Of a DNA stretch of 51,285 nucleotides, positions 1-8,443 are shown in pieces. The stretch lies in contig DATLZR010000173.1 in NCBI GenBank assembly GCA_035573895.1, positions 1-51,285 on the forward strand. The letters are read 5' to 3'. The stretch is from Blastocatellia bacterium. GTDB taxonomy: Bacteria > Acidobacteriota > Blastocatellia > HR10. A program made the translations under genes and the position numbers. The stretch's first letter is position 1, and every line of letters begins with the position of its first letter. The notes beneath the pieces were generated by a model. The model did not search any database, had not been told where the DNA came from, and saw nothing but the letters and a program-made list of their open reading frames with translations.

Positions 1-2013
1 AGACCACGACGTGGTATCGGCTGCCAGAAGTTCGCCAAACGGAAGCGGTTTGAAGTTCCCATCCCACACCGCCATGACGCTGACGTTGTCAATGAGCCCC
101 AGGGCCGACGCGTAGAGCCGATTCCACTGACGCACATCGGCTGAAGAGAGGCAATTCCGAGTGATCGTTGCGCTGCAGGTCGGTGGTCGCACGGCACCCG
201 GAATCGTCACCGCCCCCAGGTCCGAATCAATCTGCGCCACGAGGGCACCCAGCGCGCCCAACACCTTGTCATCGCGAAGATGGAGGAAGGGAAGGTAACG
301 AACGTGTGTGCCAAACTGGAAGGTGTGCCGTCCTCTGAGCCAGTTCATATCGGCATTCCACTGGAAGTTCCGGGCATCGGTGATCTGCTTGCGCGCCACT
401 TGCGTGCCCACGTCAATGGGCTCCGACAGCAGGCTTTGTGTTCCCCCGAGCGCTCCTAGGTCCAGCGCGATATGTCCGGCAGACGTGTTCGTTCCCGGAA
501 TGTTCAGCAGCGCGGCTGAAGCGTTCGGCCGGAGGCGATCGGTCGCCGTGCGATTCCGAACCCAGCCGAAGCGGAACTCACCGGTGAAGTTCGAGGTGAT
601 GCTTCCGGTCAACCCGATGTTGAGCATGTTCTGTCGCAAGGGAAATTGTTCCCGACTCTGAACGTCTCCCCCGATGATGGACAGGAGCGTCGAGCCACTC
701 TGAATCTGACCAAGATACCGGAAGGCCACATCCAGTCGCCACCGGCTGCTCAGATTATAATCAAATCGGGCATTGTAGTAGTTGTTGTTCAGAGGGGTGC
801 TGACATTGCCGCGAAAGCCAATGGTGTTCAGACCGTCTCCTTGACTGGGATCGTTGCCCGCGGGCAACTTCGACCACAGGGCCGAGATCGTCGGACTCAA
901 CCCGATTCCCCGAGGATCGCAGGGTTGATCCCCCGTTGGCCCGCAGAGAGTGGACCGGGCGAGATCGTAGGAGACGATGTTGCCGGACGCATCCCGGAAC
1001 CGAAGGATCCCCCGGCGCAATGTATCAGTAGGAACGAAACGCAAAACCGACTCGCTCCGCGGGAAACGCCGGCCTTCGTAGTTGAGGAAGAAGAACAGCT
1101 TGTTCCGCCAGGGTAAAATGGGACCGCCCAGATTGAACCCGAAGCGGTGATCTTTTTCCTCAGCCTCTCGAATCCTGGTGCGGTTATTGGTCCAGCTATT
1201 GGCGTTGAGGTTATCGTTCTGGTGGTACCAGTAGGCGGCGCCGTGGAACTCGTTGCTGCCCCGACGGCTGATGATCGAAACCTGACCGCCTGCCCCTCGA
1301 CCGAAAGTGGCATTGGGATTGGCGACAGCCACGCGAAATTCTTCGATGCCATCAACGGGAAGCTGCGCGTAGGTTCCAAGGCCTCCGATGGACTGATTGG
1401 TAACGTCAATGCCGTCCAGAGAGAACGTGCTCTGGTCAAGACGAGACCCGGCCACTTCGCCGGTTGGCGTTGCCATCGGTTGCAGCGTCAACAGCTCGTT
1501 TGCCTGACGGGTGACCGTGGGCAGGTAGGGAAGTTGCCGACCCGAGATCACGTTCCCCACAGTGGAGTCGGTCTTCTGCAACTCCGCTCCCACCGTAGCA
1601 GTCACTTCAACGGTTTCCACCATCTCGCCCACTTCCAGCGTCACATCCACCGTATAGGACTTGGCCACGTCCACCTTGAGCGACGGGACGATGCCCTGGC
1701 GAAAACCTTGCATGGTGACGGTGATCCTATAAACACCGGGCGAAACCGTCGGGAAAACATATTGCCCGGCTTCATTGGTCGTTCGCTTCATCCGTTCGTT
1801 GGTGGCGATATTGACCAGCTCAACTTCTGCTCCCGGAATGATCGCGCCTTGCGGGTCAGTCACCGTTCCCAGGACGGTAGCCGTCGTCGCTGTCTGTGAC
1901 CACACGGCCACCGGCAAAAGCACAAGTGGAACCAAAATCACCAGAAGAGTCATCCGCCAGGCACCGCTAGGACGGGATGGCTCCTTGGAGAGAGGCGTTT
2001 TTCTGTTTCCCAT
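1..2013 (-). CDS. TonB-dependent receptor, Oar-like (5' part, runs off left edge)
   Basis: An uninterrupted 671-codon frame runs from an ATG at 2013 to base 1 with no stop, so the C-terminal barrel lies outside the window. The ATG follows an AAGGAGGG Shine-Dalgarno (2021-2028) by 7 bases. The protein starts with a basic stretch and a hydrophobic signal/anchor rich in Leu and Val. A carboxypeptidase-regulatory-like beta-sandwich follows (VLGTVTDPQGAIIPGAEVEL), then a plug-like domain (FSLDGIDVTNQS; VSIISRRGSNEFHG) and the start of the barrel (NKLFFFLNYEGRR). This order is typical of the Oar/CarboxypepD_reg receptors that are numerous in Acidobacteriota. The substrate is unknown; peptides, glycans or metal chelates are all possible. 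Confidence is high for the family and low for the cargo. Confidence 0.9.
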   Translation of the reverse strand, partial: MGNRKTPLSKEPSRPSGAWRMTLLVILVPLVLLPVAVWSQTATTATVLGTVTDPQGAIIPGAEVELVNIATNERMKRTTNEAGQYVFPTVSPGVYRITVTMQGFRQGIVPSLKVDVAKSYTVDVTLEVGEMVETVEVTATVGAELQKTDSTVGNVISGRQLPYLPTVTRQANELLTLQPMATPTGEVAGSRLDQSTFSLDGIDVTNQSIGGLGTYAQLPVDGIEEFRVAVANPNATFGRGAGGQVSIISRRGSNEFHGAAYWYHQNDNLNANSWTNNRTRIREAEEKDHRFGFNLGGPILPWRNKLFFFLNYEGRRFPRSESVLRFVPTDTLRRGILRFRDASGNIVSYDLARSTLCGPTGDQPCDPRGIGLSPTISALWSKLPAGNDPSQGDGLNTIGFRGNVSTPLNNNYYNARFDYNLSSRWRLDVAFRYLGQIQSGSTLLSIIGGDVQSREQFPLRQNMLNIGLTGSITSNFTGEFRFGWVRNRTATDRLRPNASAALLNIPGTNTSAGHIALDLGALGGTQSLLSEPIDVGTQVARKQITDARNFQWNADMNWLRGRHTFQFGTHVRYLPFLHLRDDKVLGALGALVAQIDSDLGAVTIPGAVRPPTCSATITRNCLSSADVRQWNRLYASALGLIDNVSVMAVWDGNFKPLPFGELLAADTTSWS

Positions 2014-2160
2014 ACGATGTCCCTCCTTAAGGTTTGGGTGGTGTGGGCCAAACGAATTCTTCCGGGGCAAGGCTGCATAAGTCGCGGCTGCCGGACGCTC
2101 TCCTGTTTTCCCCTCGCTTCAAGCACGGCCCCCAAGACCTCGTTCGGCACACGTTTTTGT

Positions 2161-2210
2161 GAGACGATTCGAGCCAAGCAAATGCTATTCCATAGCTGGC
2201 CCATCGCCTC
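2161..2210 (-). promoter_or_regulatory. Foldable 5' leader element of the receptor mRNA
   Basis: In the predicted leader three nested helices can be drawn on the minus strand: GAGGCGAT with ATCGTCTC (outer, one G-U pair), GCCA with TGGC, and GCTAT-GGA-ATAGC (apical). I recognise no known riboswitch class. The rest of the 2014-2556 gap shows no convincing gene. Confidence 0.35.
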
Positions 2211-2230
2211 GACTCTTTGAAAGCGCAGGG

Positions 2231-2259
2231 ATTATATACCGCATGGCATGTTCAAACAA
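2231..2259 (-). promoter_or_regulatory. Promoter of the Oar-like receptor gene
   Basis: On the minus strand a perfect TATAAT (rc of 2231-2236) is preceded, 17 bases upstream, by TTGTTT (rc of 2254-2259). A TTGACA lies slightly further upstream (rc of 2261-2266) but is too far from the -10 to pair with it. Transcription would start near 2224, giving a leader of about 210 bases before the ATG at 2013. Confidence 0.55.
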
Positions 2260-2556
2260 GTGTCAATCCCAAAATCTAGAACTCATCCCCAAATTTCTGG
2301 AAGCGCTCCGTTGCGCACTGACGCACCGATACCCCGATCCTCACCGGTTGCCGATTGAGAGGATGAGGAAAATTGATCGGCTCAACTTGGCCTTTCGCCG
2401 GCTGCTCAAACGCCTCCTCATACCGGTCTGGCGCACCGGGCGCTGGCCATTTTCTAGGGCGATGGGAGCAGATCGCCCGCACGAACAGACGCGATGAGGC
2501 CCTCAACTAGCGCACCTAAAAAGATCGCGCCGGCCTCCGGGAAGACGAGTGAGACT

Positions 2557-4104
2557 TCACCTCGAGATGTTCTTTCGGATCACCGCGCCGGGAAGGTGGC
2601 CGGTTGCGCGGCCTCTCTCCCAGACGCGCACGCCGTTGACGAACACGTATTCGATTCCGACCGAGAGCAGATGTGGCTCGCGAAACGTCGAGCGATCGCT
2701 CACCCTCTGCGGATCGAAGATGACGAGATCCGCCTTCATCCCCTCGGCCAGCAGGCCGCGATCCTTCAGTCCCAGCCGGGCTGCCGGAGCCGACGTCATC
2801 TTGCGGATAGCTTCTTCGAGCCGGAGCCAGCCGCGCGTGCGCACATACTGGCCGAGCACGCGCGGGAACGCGCCCGCAGCCCGCGGATGGCGCATCCCGA
2901 TCCCTCCGTCGCTGGCCACCATCACCCAGGGCTGGCGGTAGAAAATGCGGATGTCGGATTCTTTCATCGAGCGGCACACGACGCTCGCTCCGCCGTCCCG
3001 GACGATCTCCATGTAGATGTCAACCGGCGTCGTCTTGCGGTTGCGGGCGATTTCCAGGAGCGTTTTCCCCTCGTAATCGGGATGGGCGCGGCAATTGGTC
3101 ACCAGCACGTTCATCGCCCCGCCGACATCGGCTATGCCCCTGGCGACGGCCGCGCGATCCGAATGGCGGCGGCTGGGGACGAGAACCGTGATGGTCGAAG
3201 CCCAGGCGTCATAAGGGTAGCAATCGGCGGTCACGTCTTGTCCCCGGCGGCGGGCGCGCGCGATGAGCGCGACGGCCCTTTGGGCTTTGCCCCAGACGCT
3301 CACCGTCGCCAGCTTGATGTGGGAGATGTGGACGGGAATACTCGCCTCGCGCCCGATGCGAAGGGCCTCGTCGAGCGCTTCAAACGCCTTATCGCCTTCA
3401 TCGCGGATATGGCTCACGTAGATTCCGCCCTGGCGGGCGGCCCGGCGGGCGAGCGCGATCACCTCTTCGGTCGTGCTGGGGTGGCCGATGTCGTATTCCA
3501 ATCCGGTGGAGAGGCCGAACGCCCCCTCGCGCATCGCCTGCTCGACGAGATCGGCCATGGCGGCGATCTCCGCTTCGCTGGCCGGGCGCCCCGTGTCTCG
3601 ACCCATCACCTGCTGGCGCACCGTCGCATGGCCGACGAGCGTGATCAAATTGACGGCTGAGGGCTGCTTCTCACGCCTGGCGAGAAACTCGCCGACGGGC
3701 CACGCTGAGCTGCCGTCCTGTCCCACGACGATTGTGGTGATTCCCTGAGAGATCTGACTGATGGCCGTCGGGTCACCGTCGAGCCCTCGATCCGAGTGAT
3801 TGTGCAGGTCAATGAATCCCGGCGCGACGATCAGGCCCCGGGCATCGAGGATCTCCTCGTCCGGTTCTGGATCAAACCGCCCGATGCGCGCGATGCGATC
3901 TCCTTCGATGCGCAGATTGGCGCGAAAGGCTGGGCGACCGTCCCCGGCGATTATCGTTCCGCCGATGATGACAAGAGAGGAAGAACGCTCCGGCGGTTGC
4001 GGGAAAACTCCCGGAGGAGCTGAATCGCCGGCCCGCGCCAGTGCGATAAGGAGGATCAGGGTTCTGCTCAACAGTGGGTGACGTATGAAGGATCGTGCTC
4101 TCAT
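2557..4104 (-). CDS. Exported D-aminoacylase / N-acyl-D-amino-acid deacylase-like amidohydrolase
   Basis: The 515-residue product begins with a basic, hydrophobic signal-like segment (residues 7-27), so it is probably exported. The body is a metal-dependent amidohydrolase: a beta-sandwich start (VIIGGTIIAGDGRPAF), the DLHNHSD metal motif near residue 98, IYVSHIRDEGDKAF and VHISHIK, an ASDGGIGMRHPRAAGAFPR segment carrying the late aspartate, and a C-terminal sandwich (LAEGMKADLVIFDP). Length and motif order fit the D-aminoacylase family, which removes acyl groups from N-acyl-D-amino acids, as in peptidoglycan or D-amino-acid turnover. Where classical D-aminoacylases have a metal-binding Cys in a GNCG context, this protein reads GQDGSS, so substrate and metal use may differ. 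It is divergent from pspA. Confidence 0.85.
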   Translation of the reverse strand: MRARSFIRHPLLSRTLILLIALARAGDSAPPGVFPQPPERSSSLVIIGGTIIAGDGRPAFRANLRIEGDRIARIGRFDPEPDEEILDARGLIVAPGFIDLHNHSDRGLDGDPTAISQISQGITTIVVGQDGSSAWPVGEFLARREKQPSAVNLITLVGHATVRQQVMGRDTGRPASEAEIAAMADLVEQAMREGAFGLSTGLEYDIGHPSTTEEVIALARRAARQGGIYVSHIRDEGDKAFEALDEALRIGREASIPVHISHIKLATVSVWGKAQRAVALIARARRRGQDVTADCYPYDAWASTITVLVPSRRHSDRAAVARGIADVGGAMNVLVTNCRAHPDYEGKTLLEIARNRKTTPVDIYMEIVRDGGASVVCRSMKESDIRIFYRQPWVMVASDGGIGMRHPRAAGAFPRVLGQYVRTRGWLRLEEAIRKMTSAPAARLGLKDRGLLAEGMKADLVIFDPQRVSDRSTFREPHLLSVGIEYVFVNGVRVWERGRATGHLPGAVIRKNISR

Positions 4105-4455
4105 GGGTTTCCTCGCCCCGTCATCTGAAGAGCTGTTTGCCGGATCTCATCACGGAGATGCCAGTACCGCGACAGCATTTATCGTTTGTCACGCCGTCCG
4201 CGGGGGGATCGAGCCGCCGAAGTCCGTGCCTTTTCTCCACTTGCATTTTGCCCGTCATGCCCGGTTTCCAGGATTTAGGGAAGGCTCTTTTACCACACAG
4301 GGCCGGGGAAGACAATTGCTCGCCGCGATCCGTGGACGAGGGCGACTCCGAGGTGTCTCCTGCCCCCGGCTTGTGATAAACTTACCACCCGCACGGATCG
4401 TAATCGGACATGCACGGGATATGATGGCGAAAACCAGGGGAGGATAAAAACCATC
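4105..4455. other. Divergent intergenic region between amidohydrolase and pspA
   Basis: No convincing gene. For pspA I see a TATGAT -10-like hexamer (4420-4425) without a good -35, and a GGGGAGG ribosome site just before the ATG at 4456. No sigma-54 site of the kind used by proteobacterial psp operons was found. Confidence 0.35.
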
Positions 4456-5232
4456 ATGTGGCAGCGATTGAAGCGGCTCCTTCGCTCCATCTTCGGTGGG
4501 ATCATCGAGCGGGCCGAAGACCCGGAGTTGATCCTTCAGCAAGTCATCCGTGACATGCGCGACAAGGTGCCGCAGATGAACGAAAATGTCGCCCAGGTCA
4601 TGGCGACGCAAAAATTGCTGGAAAAAGAGGTCGCCACGCTCGAACGGGAAATCACTGAATTTGATGCCAAGATTCGAGCATCCATCAAGCAGGGCCGTGA
4701 TGATCTGGCAACGGCATTCATCAGTGCCATGCAGGAGAAGCAGACGGCTCTGGAGCGGTCGCGTCAGCAACTGGAGGCCGCTCGCCGGGCGTCCGAACAG
4801 GCCATTCGCTTCCGCGACAATTACATTCTCCAGCTCAAGAAGCGCCAGCAAGAAGCGATGCAGCTCATCTCCGAGCATCGGCGGGCTCGCATTCAGGAAC
4901 AGTTGGCGCAAACGATGGCCAGTTTCCAGGTGGGAGATGAAGCTGGAACCTTCGAGGAGATGAGAGAGAAGGTCGCGCGTCGGGTCGCATCGGCCGAAGC
5001 GAAGATGGAGCTGGCGGCCACCGGCGTCGAGACTCAGATCGCGGAGATCGAAAAGGAGGCCCTCTCGATGCAAGTTCAGGACACGTTGCTGGCCTACAAA
5101 CGGCAGATGGGATTGCTGCCGGAGGCACCGGCAGCCACGCCAGCGGGGGTCTCCCTGCCGCCGGAGAAGACACTCGGTCCTGCGGAGGAAGAACTCGCCT
5201 CCCGGTCTGAACCGACGAAAGTCGCCGAGTAG
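4456..5232 (+). CDS. pspA: PspA/IM30 (Vipp1) family membrane-binding protein
   Basis: The 258-residue, highly charged, almost wholly helical protein opens with the amphipathic helix typical of the family (LKRLLRSIFGGIIERAEDPE). Conserved early features follow (LILQQVIRDMRDKVPQMNE), then long coiled coils to about residue 220 and a Pro-rich C-terminal tail. PspA/Vipp1 proteins bind stressed inner membranes and polymerise; they are structurally members of the ESCRT-III superfamily. The gene heads a same-strand cluster with a two-TM coiled-coil protein (77 bases downstream) and a Vps4-like AAA+ ATPase, suggesting that the polymer is remodelled by that ATPase. No pspB, pspC or pspF is seen. Confidence in the family is high. 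Confidence 0.92.
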   Translation: MWQRLKRLLRSIFGGIIERAEDPELILQQVIRDMRDKVPQMNENVAQVMATQKLLEKEVATLEREITEFDAKIRASIKQGRDDLATAFISAMQEKQTALERSRQQLEAARRASEQAIRFRDNYILQLKKRQQEAMQLISEHRRARIQEQLAQTMASFQVGDEAGTFEEMREKVARRVASAEAKMELAATGVETQIAEIEKEALSMQVQDTLLAYKRQMGLLPEAPAATPAGVSLPPEKTLGPAEEELASRSEPTKVAE

Positions 5233-5309
5233 TTCATGGCACTGTGGTGAGCCCCTCATCGGGTCCTGTGCCGGAGATTGTGTGAAGGCGTCGCCGGGAA
5301 AGTACGACA

Positions 5310-6143
5310 ATGGACGAAAAACCAAATTACTTTGTCGAAGCTCTCAAAGAGCCACTCAATCTGTGGAGTCTGGTCGCTGTTCTGGGGATCGCCGTTTACA
5401 TGGGTGAGCCGATGAGTCTTTTCATCGCGCTTGGCGGGCTCGTCGCGGAGGGGATCTATCTGCTCACGGTCCCGTTTCTGCCGGCCTACAAACGCATTGT
5501 CGAGCGTCGTCAGATGAAACGCGCGGCCGCCGAGCGACGAAAAGCCCGCGAGGAGATGATCAAAACCTTCGATCCCCGGGAGCGCGAAGCCGTCGAGTAC
5601 CTGCGCTGGCTGAAGAAACAGATCTATTCCAACTACATGCGCTTCACGCGCTCGCGGACGATCCCGCCGGAGATCCGCTCCCTCGATGCGATGTGGGACC
5701 GATTCGTTGACTTCCTGGACATCTATCGTCGGTGTAAGCACCATCTGCGTTCCTTCAACCGGCAGGCGATTCAGAACCAGATCGCCCTGGCCGAACGCCA
5801 GCTTCAGACCGCCGATGACAAAACCCGCCGGATTATTGAGGGAAATCTGCAAATTCTCCGCGAGCGACTGACCGAGTACGAGAGCGTCGAACGAGCCGTC
5901 AAGCTGCTCGAAGTTCAGCTTCAGTCCATCGAGAACTTCTTTGGACTCGTGAACGACAAGGTGATGACGATGTCCTCGGTTGACAGCATCAGCTCGCTCG
6001 ATTTTGATTCGATCCTCTCCTCGATTGAGGTCACGCGCTCGGTCCTGGAAGAAACCGCACCAATCATGAGTGCGCTCGAAGCTCTGTCCAGCGCCGAGGA
6101 GGAACCGGTGCGACCTCGCAGCATGACGTCGGAACGCTCGTGA
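5310..6143 (+). CDS. Two-TM coiled-coil protein of the PspA-AAA cluster, unknown function
   Basis: This is a 277-residue protein that I do not recognise as a named family. Two hydrophobic segments (about 17-31 and 36-57) lie at the N-terminus. A strongly basic, helical cytoplasm-type region follows (about 60-240) with heptad-like coiled coil, then a short acidic/Ser tail. It ends 4 bases before the ATPase gene and lies 77 bases after pspA, so co-transcription is likely. By position it could be the membrane anchor or adaptor joining PspA polymers to the AAA+ ring, a role played by unrelated PspB/PspC in other bacteria. That role is inference; only topology and linkage are visible. Confidence 0.8.
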   Translation: MDEKPNYFVEALKEPLNLWSLVAVLGIAVYMGEPMSLFIALGGLVAEGIYLLTVPFLPAYKRIVERRQMKRAAAERRKAREEMIKTFDPREREAVEYLRWLKKQIYSNYMRFTRSRTIPPEIRSLDAMWDRFVDFLDIYRRCKHHLRSFNRQAIQNQIALAERQLQTADDKTRRIIEGNLQILRERLTEYESVERAVKLLEVQLQSIENFFGLVNDKVMTMSSVDSISSLDFDSILSSIEVTRSVLEETAPIMSALEALSSAEEEPVRPRSMTSERS

Positions 6144-6147
6144 TGCC

Positions 6148-7860
6148 ATGACGCGCCCGAAACCCTTTCTCTCGCTCGAGGAGATCGGCCGGCTCCCGTC
6201 CTGGGCCGCCGAACTGGTGAGGAAGTACTACGCCGGAGAAGCCAGTCACTTTCTGTTGCACAACAACATTCATGATCTCGTCCCCTCCAACGGTCAGTTC
6301 ACCGGATTGCTCACGTTTTTGCAACGGAAATTGCTGGGGAACAAAAACGTCGTCTTCTACAATCGGAGTGAGGGCATCACCTTCAGCTCGCCGGAGGTGG
6401 AACGACAGTTTCTCGCTCAGCTTCGCGTGGCCGATCCGCTCGTGACGCGGGAATCGCTGAGGAGCCTGCCGCGAGAGCCGGGCCGCGCACTGCCGCTCAT
6501 CGAACGGTATCTGTTTTACGGTGATCAGGTCGCCGTCATTATCAATTTCCTGGAGACGATCGTCCCCTCGGGCGAGATCAGTTACATGAGTGGGGAGGAT
6601 CGCAATAACCTGGTGACCCTGCAACGGTGGATCACCAGCTCGCGCCTGCTCAGTTCCGACAACATCGTCATCCTCATCACCGAGAACCTCGCCGATGTGA
6701 ACACCCGGATTCGGGAGAACTCGCGGCTGGCGACGATTGCCATTCCCTATCCCGATGAGGCGGAACGGCTCGCCTTCATCCGCTACGTGCGGGCCGCCAA
6801 TCCCGGATTGAAGATGGAGATGACCGATGAGCAACTGGCTCAGCTCACCTCGGGTCTCAATCGCGTTCATCTGAATGCCCTGCTGCGCAGCGCCCTGCTC
6901 GATCCTCAAGGGCTGACACTGGAGGCCGTCCGCCGGAAGAAGAAAGAATTGATCGAGAGCGAATGCTTCGGGCTCATCGAGTTCGTCACGCCCAAGCACG
7001 GGCTGGAGAGCGTGGGCGGATTGGCCAGCGCCAAGGAATTTCTCCGCACCATCGCCGAGACGATCCGTCAGGGTCGCACGGAAGAAGCGCCCATGGGCAT
7101 TCTCATCGCCGGTCCGGTGGGCACCGGCAAGACGTTTCTGGCCGAGTGCTTCGCCAAAGATTGCGGATTGAATGTCGTCGAGTTCAAAAACTTCCGCGAT
7201 AAGTGGGTGGGCTCGACCGAGGCCAATCTCGAGAAAATTCTCAACATGCTGCGAACGCTGGCTCCGATTGTCGTGCTCATTGATGAGGCTGATGCCGCTC
7301 TGGGCACGCGCCGAAGCGAGGGAGATAGCGGGGTGAATGCGCGGGTGTTCTCTCGCATCGCTTCGGCAATGGGGGACACCAGCAATCGCGGGCGCATCCT
7401 GTGGATTCTCATGACCTGCCGCCCGGACCTGCTGCCAATTGATCTCAAGCGTCAGGGCCGGTGCGAGGAACACATTGCGCTCTTTTATCCTCAGACGGAA
7501 GAGGAACGGCGGGAAATCGCCGAAGCCATGATCCGCAAGAATAAAATCGCTCATACGATCACCGATTGGTCGCCGCTCACCCGTCATCCGATGGAATTAT
7601 CGGGAGCGGACATCGAATCCATGCTGATTCGAGCGCGCCGTCTGGCCCGACAAGCGGGCCGCTCTGTAGTGACCCAGGAGGACCTCGAGCGCGTCGCTCA
7701 GGAATTCATCCCGGCCCGCGATGAGCTGGAACTGGAATATCAAACGCTCGTCGCCATCCTCGAAGCCACCTCCCGCGAGATGATTCCCCCGAAGTATCGG
7801 CATCTCACACCGGCGGAGATCAGCCGTCGGGTCGAAGAGCTGAAGGTCCTCGTTGACTAG
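6148..7860 (+). CDS. AAA+ ATPase, Vps4/Ycf46-like, of the PspA cluster
   Basis: In the 570-residue product, residues 1-270 look like a degenerate AAA+-type domain with no Walker A (note VAVIINFLETIVP and NIVILITENLADVN). Residues about 285-520 form an intact AAA+ module: Walker A GPVGTGKT (322-329), pore loop KWVGSTEANLEK (352-363), Walker B VVLIDEAD (375-382) and an arginine-finger region DLKRQGR (432-438), followed by a helical lid. The pore loop resembles that of Vps4/katanin-type remodelling ATPases. Ycf46-like proteins share the degenerate-plus-active layout. The start ATG lies 4 bases after the preceding gene. An ATPase that pulls on PspA filaments is the simplest reading. A terminator follows directly. 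Confidence 0.88.
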   Translation: MTRPKPFLSLEEIGRLPSWAAELVRKYYAGEASHFLLHNNIHDLVPSNGQFTGLLTFLQRKLLGNKNVVFYNRSEGITFSSPEVERQFLAQLRVADPLVTRESLRSLPREPGRALPLIERYLFYGDQVAVIINFLETIVPSGEISYMSGEDRNNLVTLQRWITSSRLLSSDNIVILITENLADVNTRIRENSRLATIAIPYPDEAERLAFIRYVRAANPGLKMEMTDEQLAQLTSGLNRVHLNALLRSALLDPQGLTLEAVRRKKKELIESECFGLIEFVTPKHGLESVGGLASAKEFLRTIAETIRQGRTEEAPMGILIAGPVGTGKTFLAECFAKDCGLNVVEFKNFRDKWVGSTEANLEKILNMLRTLAPIVVLIDEADAALGTRRSEGDSGVNARVFSRIASAMGDTSNRGRILWILMTCRPDLLPIDLKRQGRCEEHIALFYPQTEEERREIAEAMIRKNKIAHTITDWSPLTRHPMELSGADIESMLIRARRLARQAGRSVVTQEDLERVAQEFIPARDELELEYQTLVAILEATSREMIPPKYRHLTPAEISRRVEELKVLVD

Positions 7861-7906
7861 CGTCCCGGCGGGCTGTGCACCCGTTCCCGGGACGTCGTGG
7901 GTTTTT
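7861..7906 (+). terminator. Rho-independent terminator of the pspA-AAA cluster
   Basis: Immediately after the ATPase stop, CGTCCCGG (7861-7868) pairs with CCGGGACG (7887-7894), extended inside by CGGG/CCCG with a small bulge. A run of five T (7902-7906) follows. Confidence 0.7.
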
Positions 7907-7959
7907 CCTTACCAGAGTCGCACTTCCGCGACAGCCTCTCCCTCGGTTCGCGTCGCGGC

Positions 7960-7988
7960 TTGACAGATACGGAGTGCTCAGAAATACT
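7960..7988 (+). promoter_or_regulatory. Promoter for tRNA-Ser
   Basis: TTGACA (7960-7965), a 17-base spacer and AATACT (7983-7988) make a good sigma-70-type promoter. Start would be near 7995, about 100 bases before the tRNA. Confidence 0.6.
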
Positions 7989-8096
7989 TTGGTTTTGCCA
8001 GCGATATGACGCCGGCGTCACAGGCGAGCATCGGCTTCCGGAGCGAAGCGTGCGAGCAAGCGCGTGACGGGACGGAGTGATGCGCGAGTGAGAGAC

Positions 8097-8193
8097 GGTG
8101 AGGTGCGTGAGCCTGGCTGAAACGGACGGTTTGCTAAACCGTTGTAGGGCATTAAAAGCTCTACCGTGGGTTCGAATCCCACCCTCACCGCCA
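8097..8193 (+). tRNA. tRNA-Ser(GCT)
   Basis: Acceptor GGTGAGG (8097-8103) pairs with CCTCACC (8183-8189), then discriminator G and encoded CCA (8191-8193). The anticodon arm is ACGGT-TTGCTAA-ACCGT with anticodon GCT. A long variable arm (about 8143-8165), typical of tRNA-Ser, precedes the T arm GTGGG-TTCGAAT-CCCAC. It reads AGC/AGT serine codons. Confidence 0.95.
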
Positions 8194-8443
8194 CCTTTTC
8201 TCCTCTCGGCGTACCGTGAGTGCCGTCTGCAACGGATGCCGGGGCGTGGCGTGAAGTAAACAAGCCTTTTTCCTGCTCCTGGCGAGGGCAGGTGGAAGGC
8301 GGCGCCCATCGCCGAAAAAGTTTCTCGCCGATGGGAAGAAAAGCAGCGTCGCGGGAGTAGGAGCGGGTCTAAAAATGAGACCACGACTTGACAGGGACCA
8401 CCGCGCTTCTCCTCAAACCCTCCGATCTTGATGCCGAAAGACT

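Noticed and set aside
2494-3660. Long plus-strand frame opposite the amidohydrolase
   Set aside because: Shadow of the GC-rich minus-strand gene; its translation is His/Asp/Arg-rich with no motif, while the minus strand has complete amidohydrolase motifs.
7857-8384. Minus-strand frames over tRNA-Ser (GFEPTVELLM-like and GGIRTHGRAF-like translations)
   Set aside because: These are the well-known false proteins produced by reading antisense across a tRNA-Ser gene; the tRNA explains the sequence fully.
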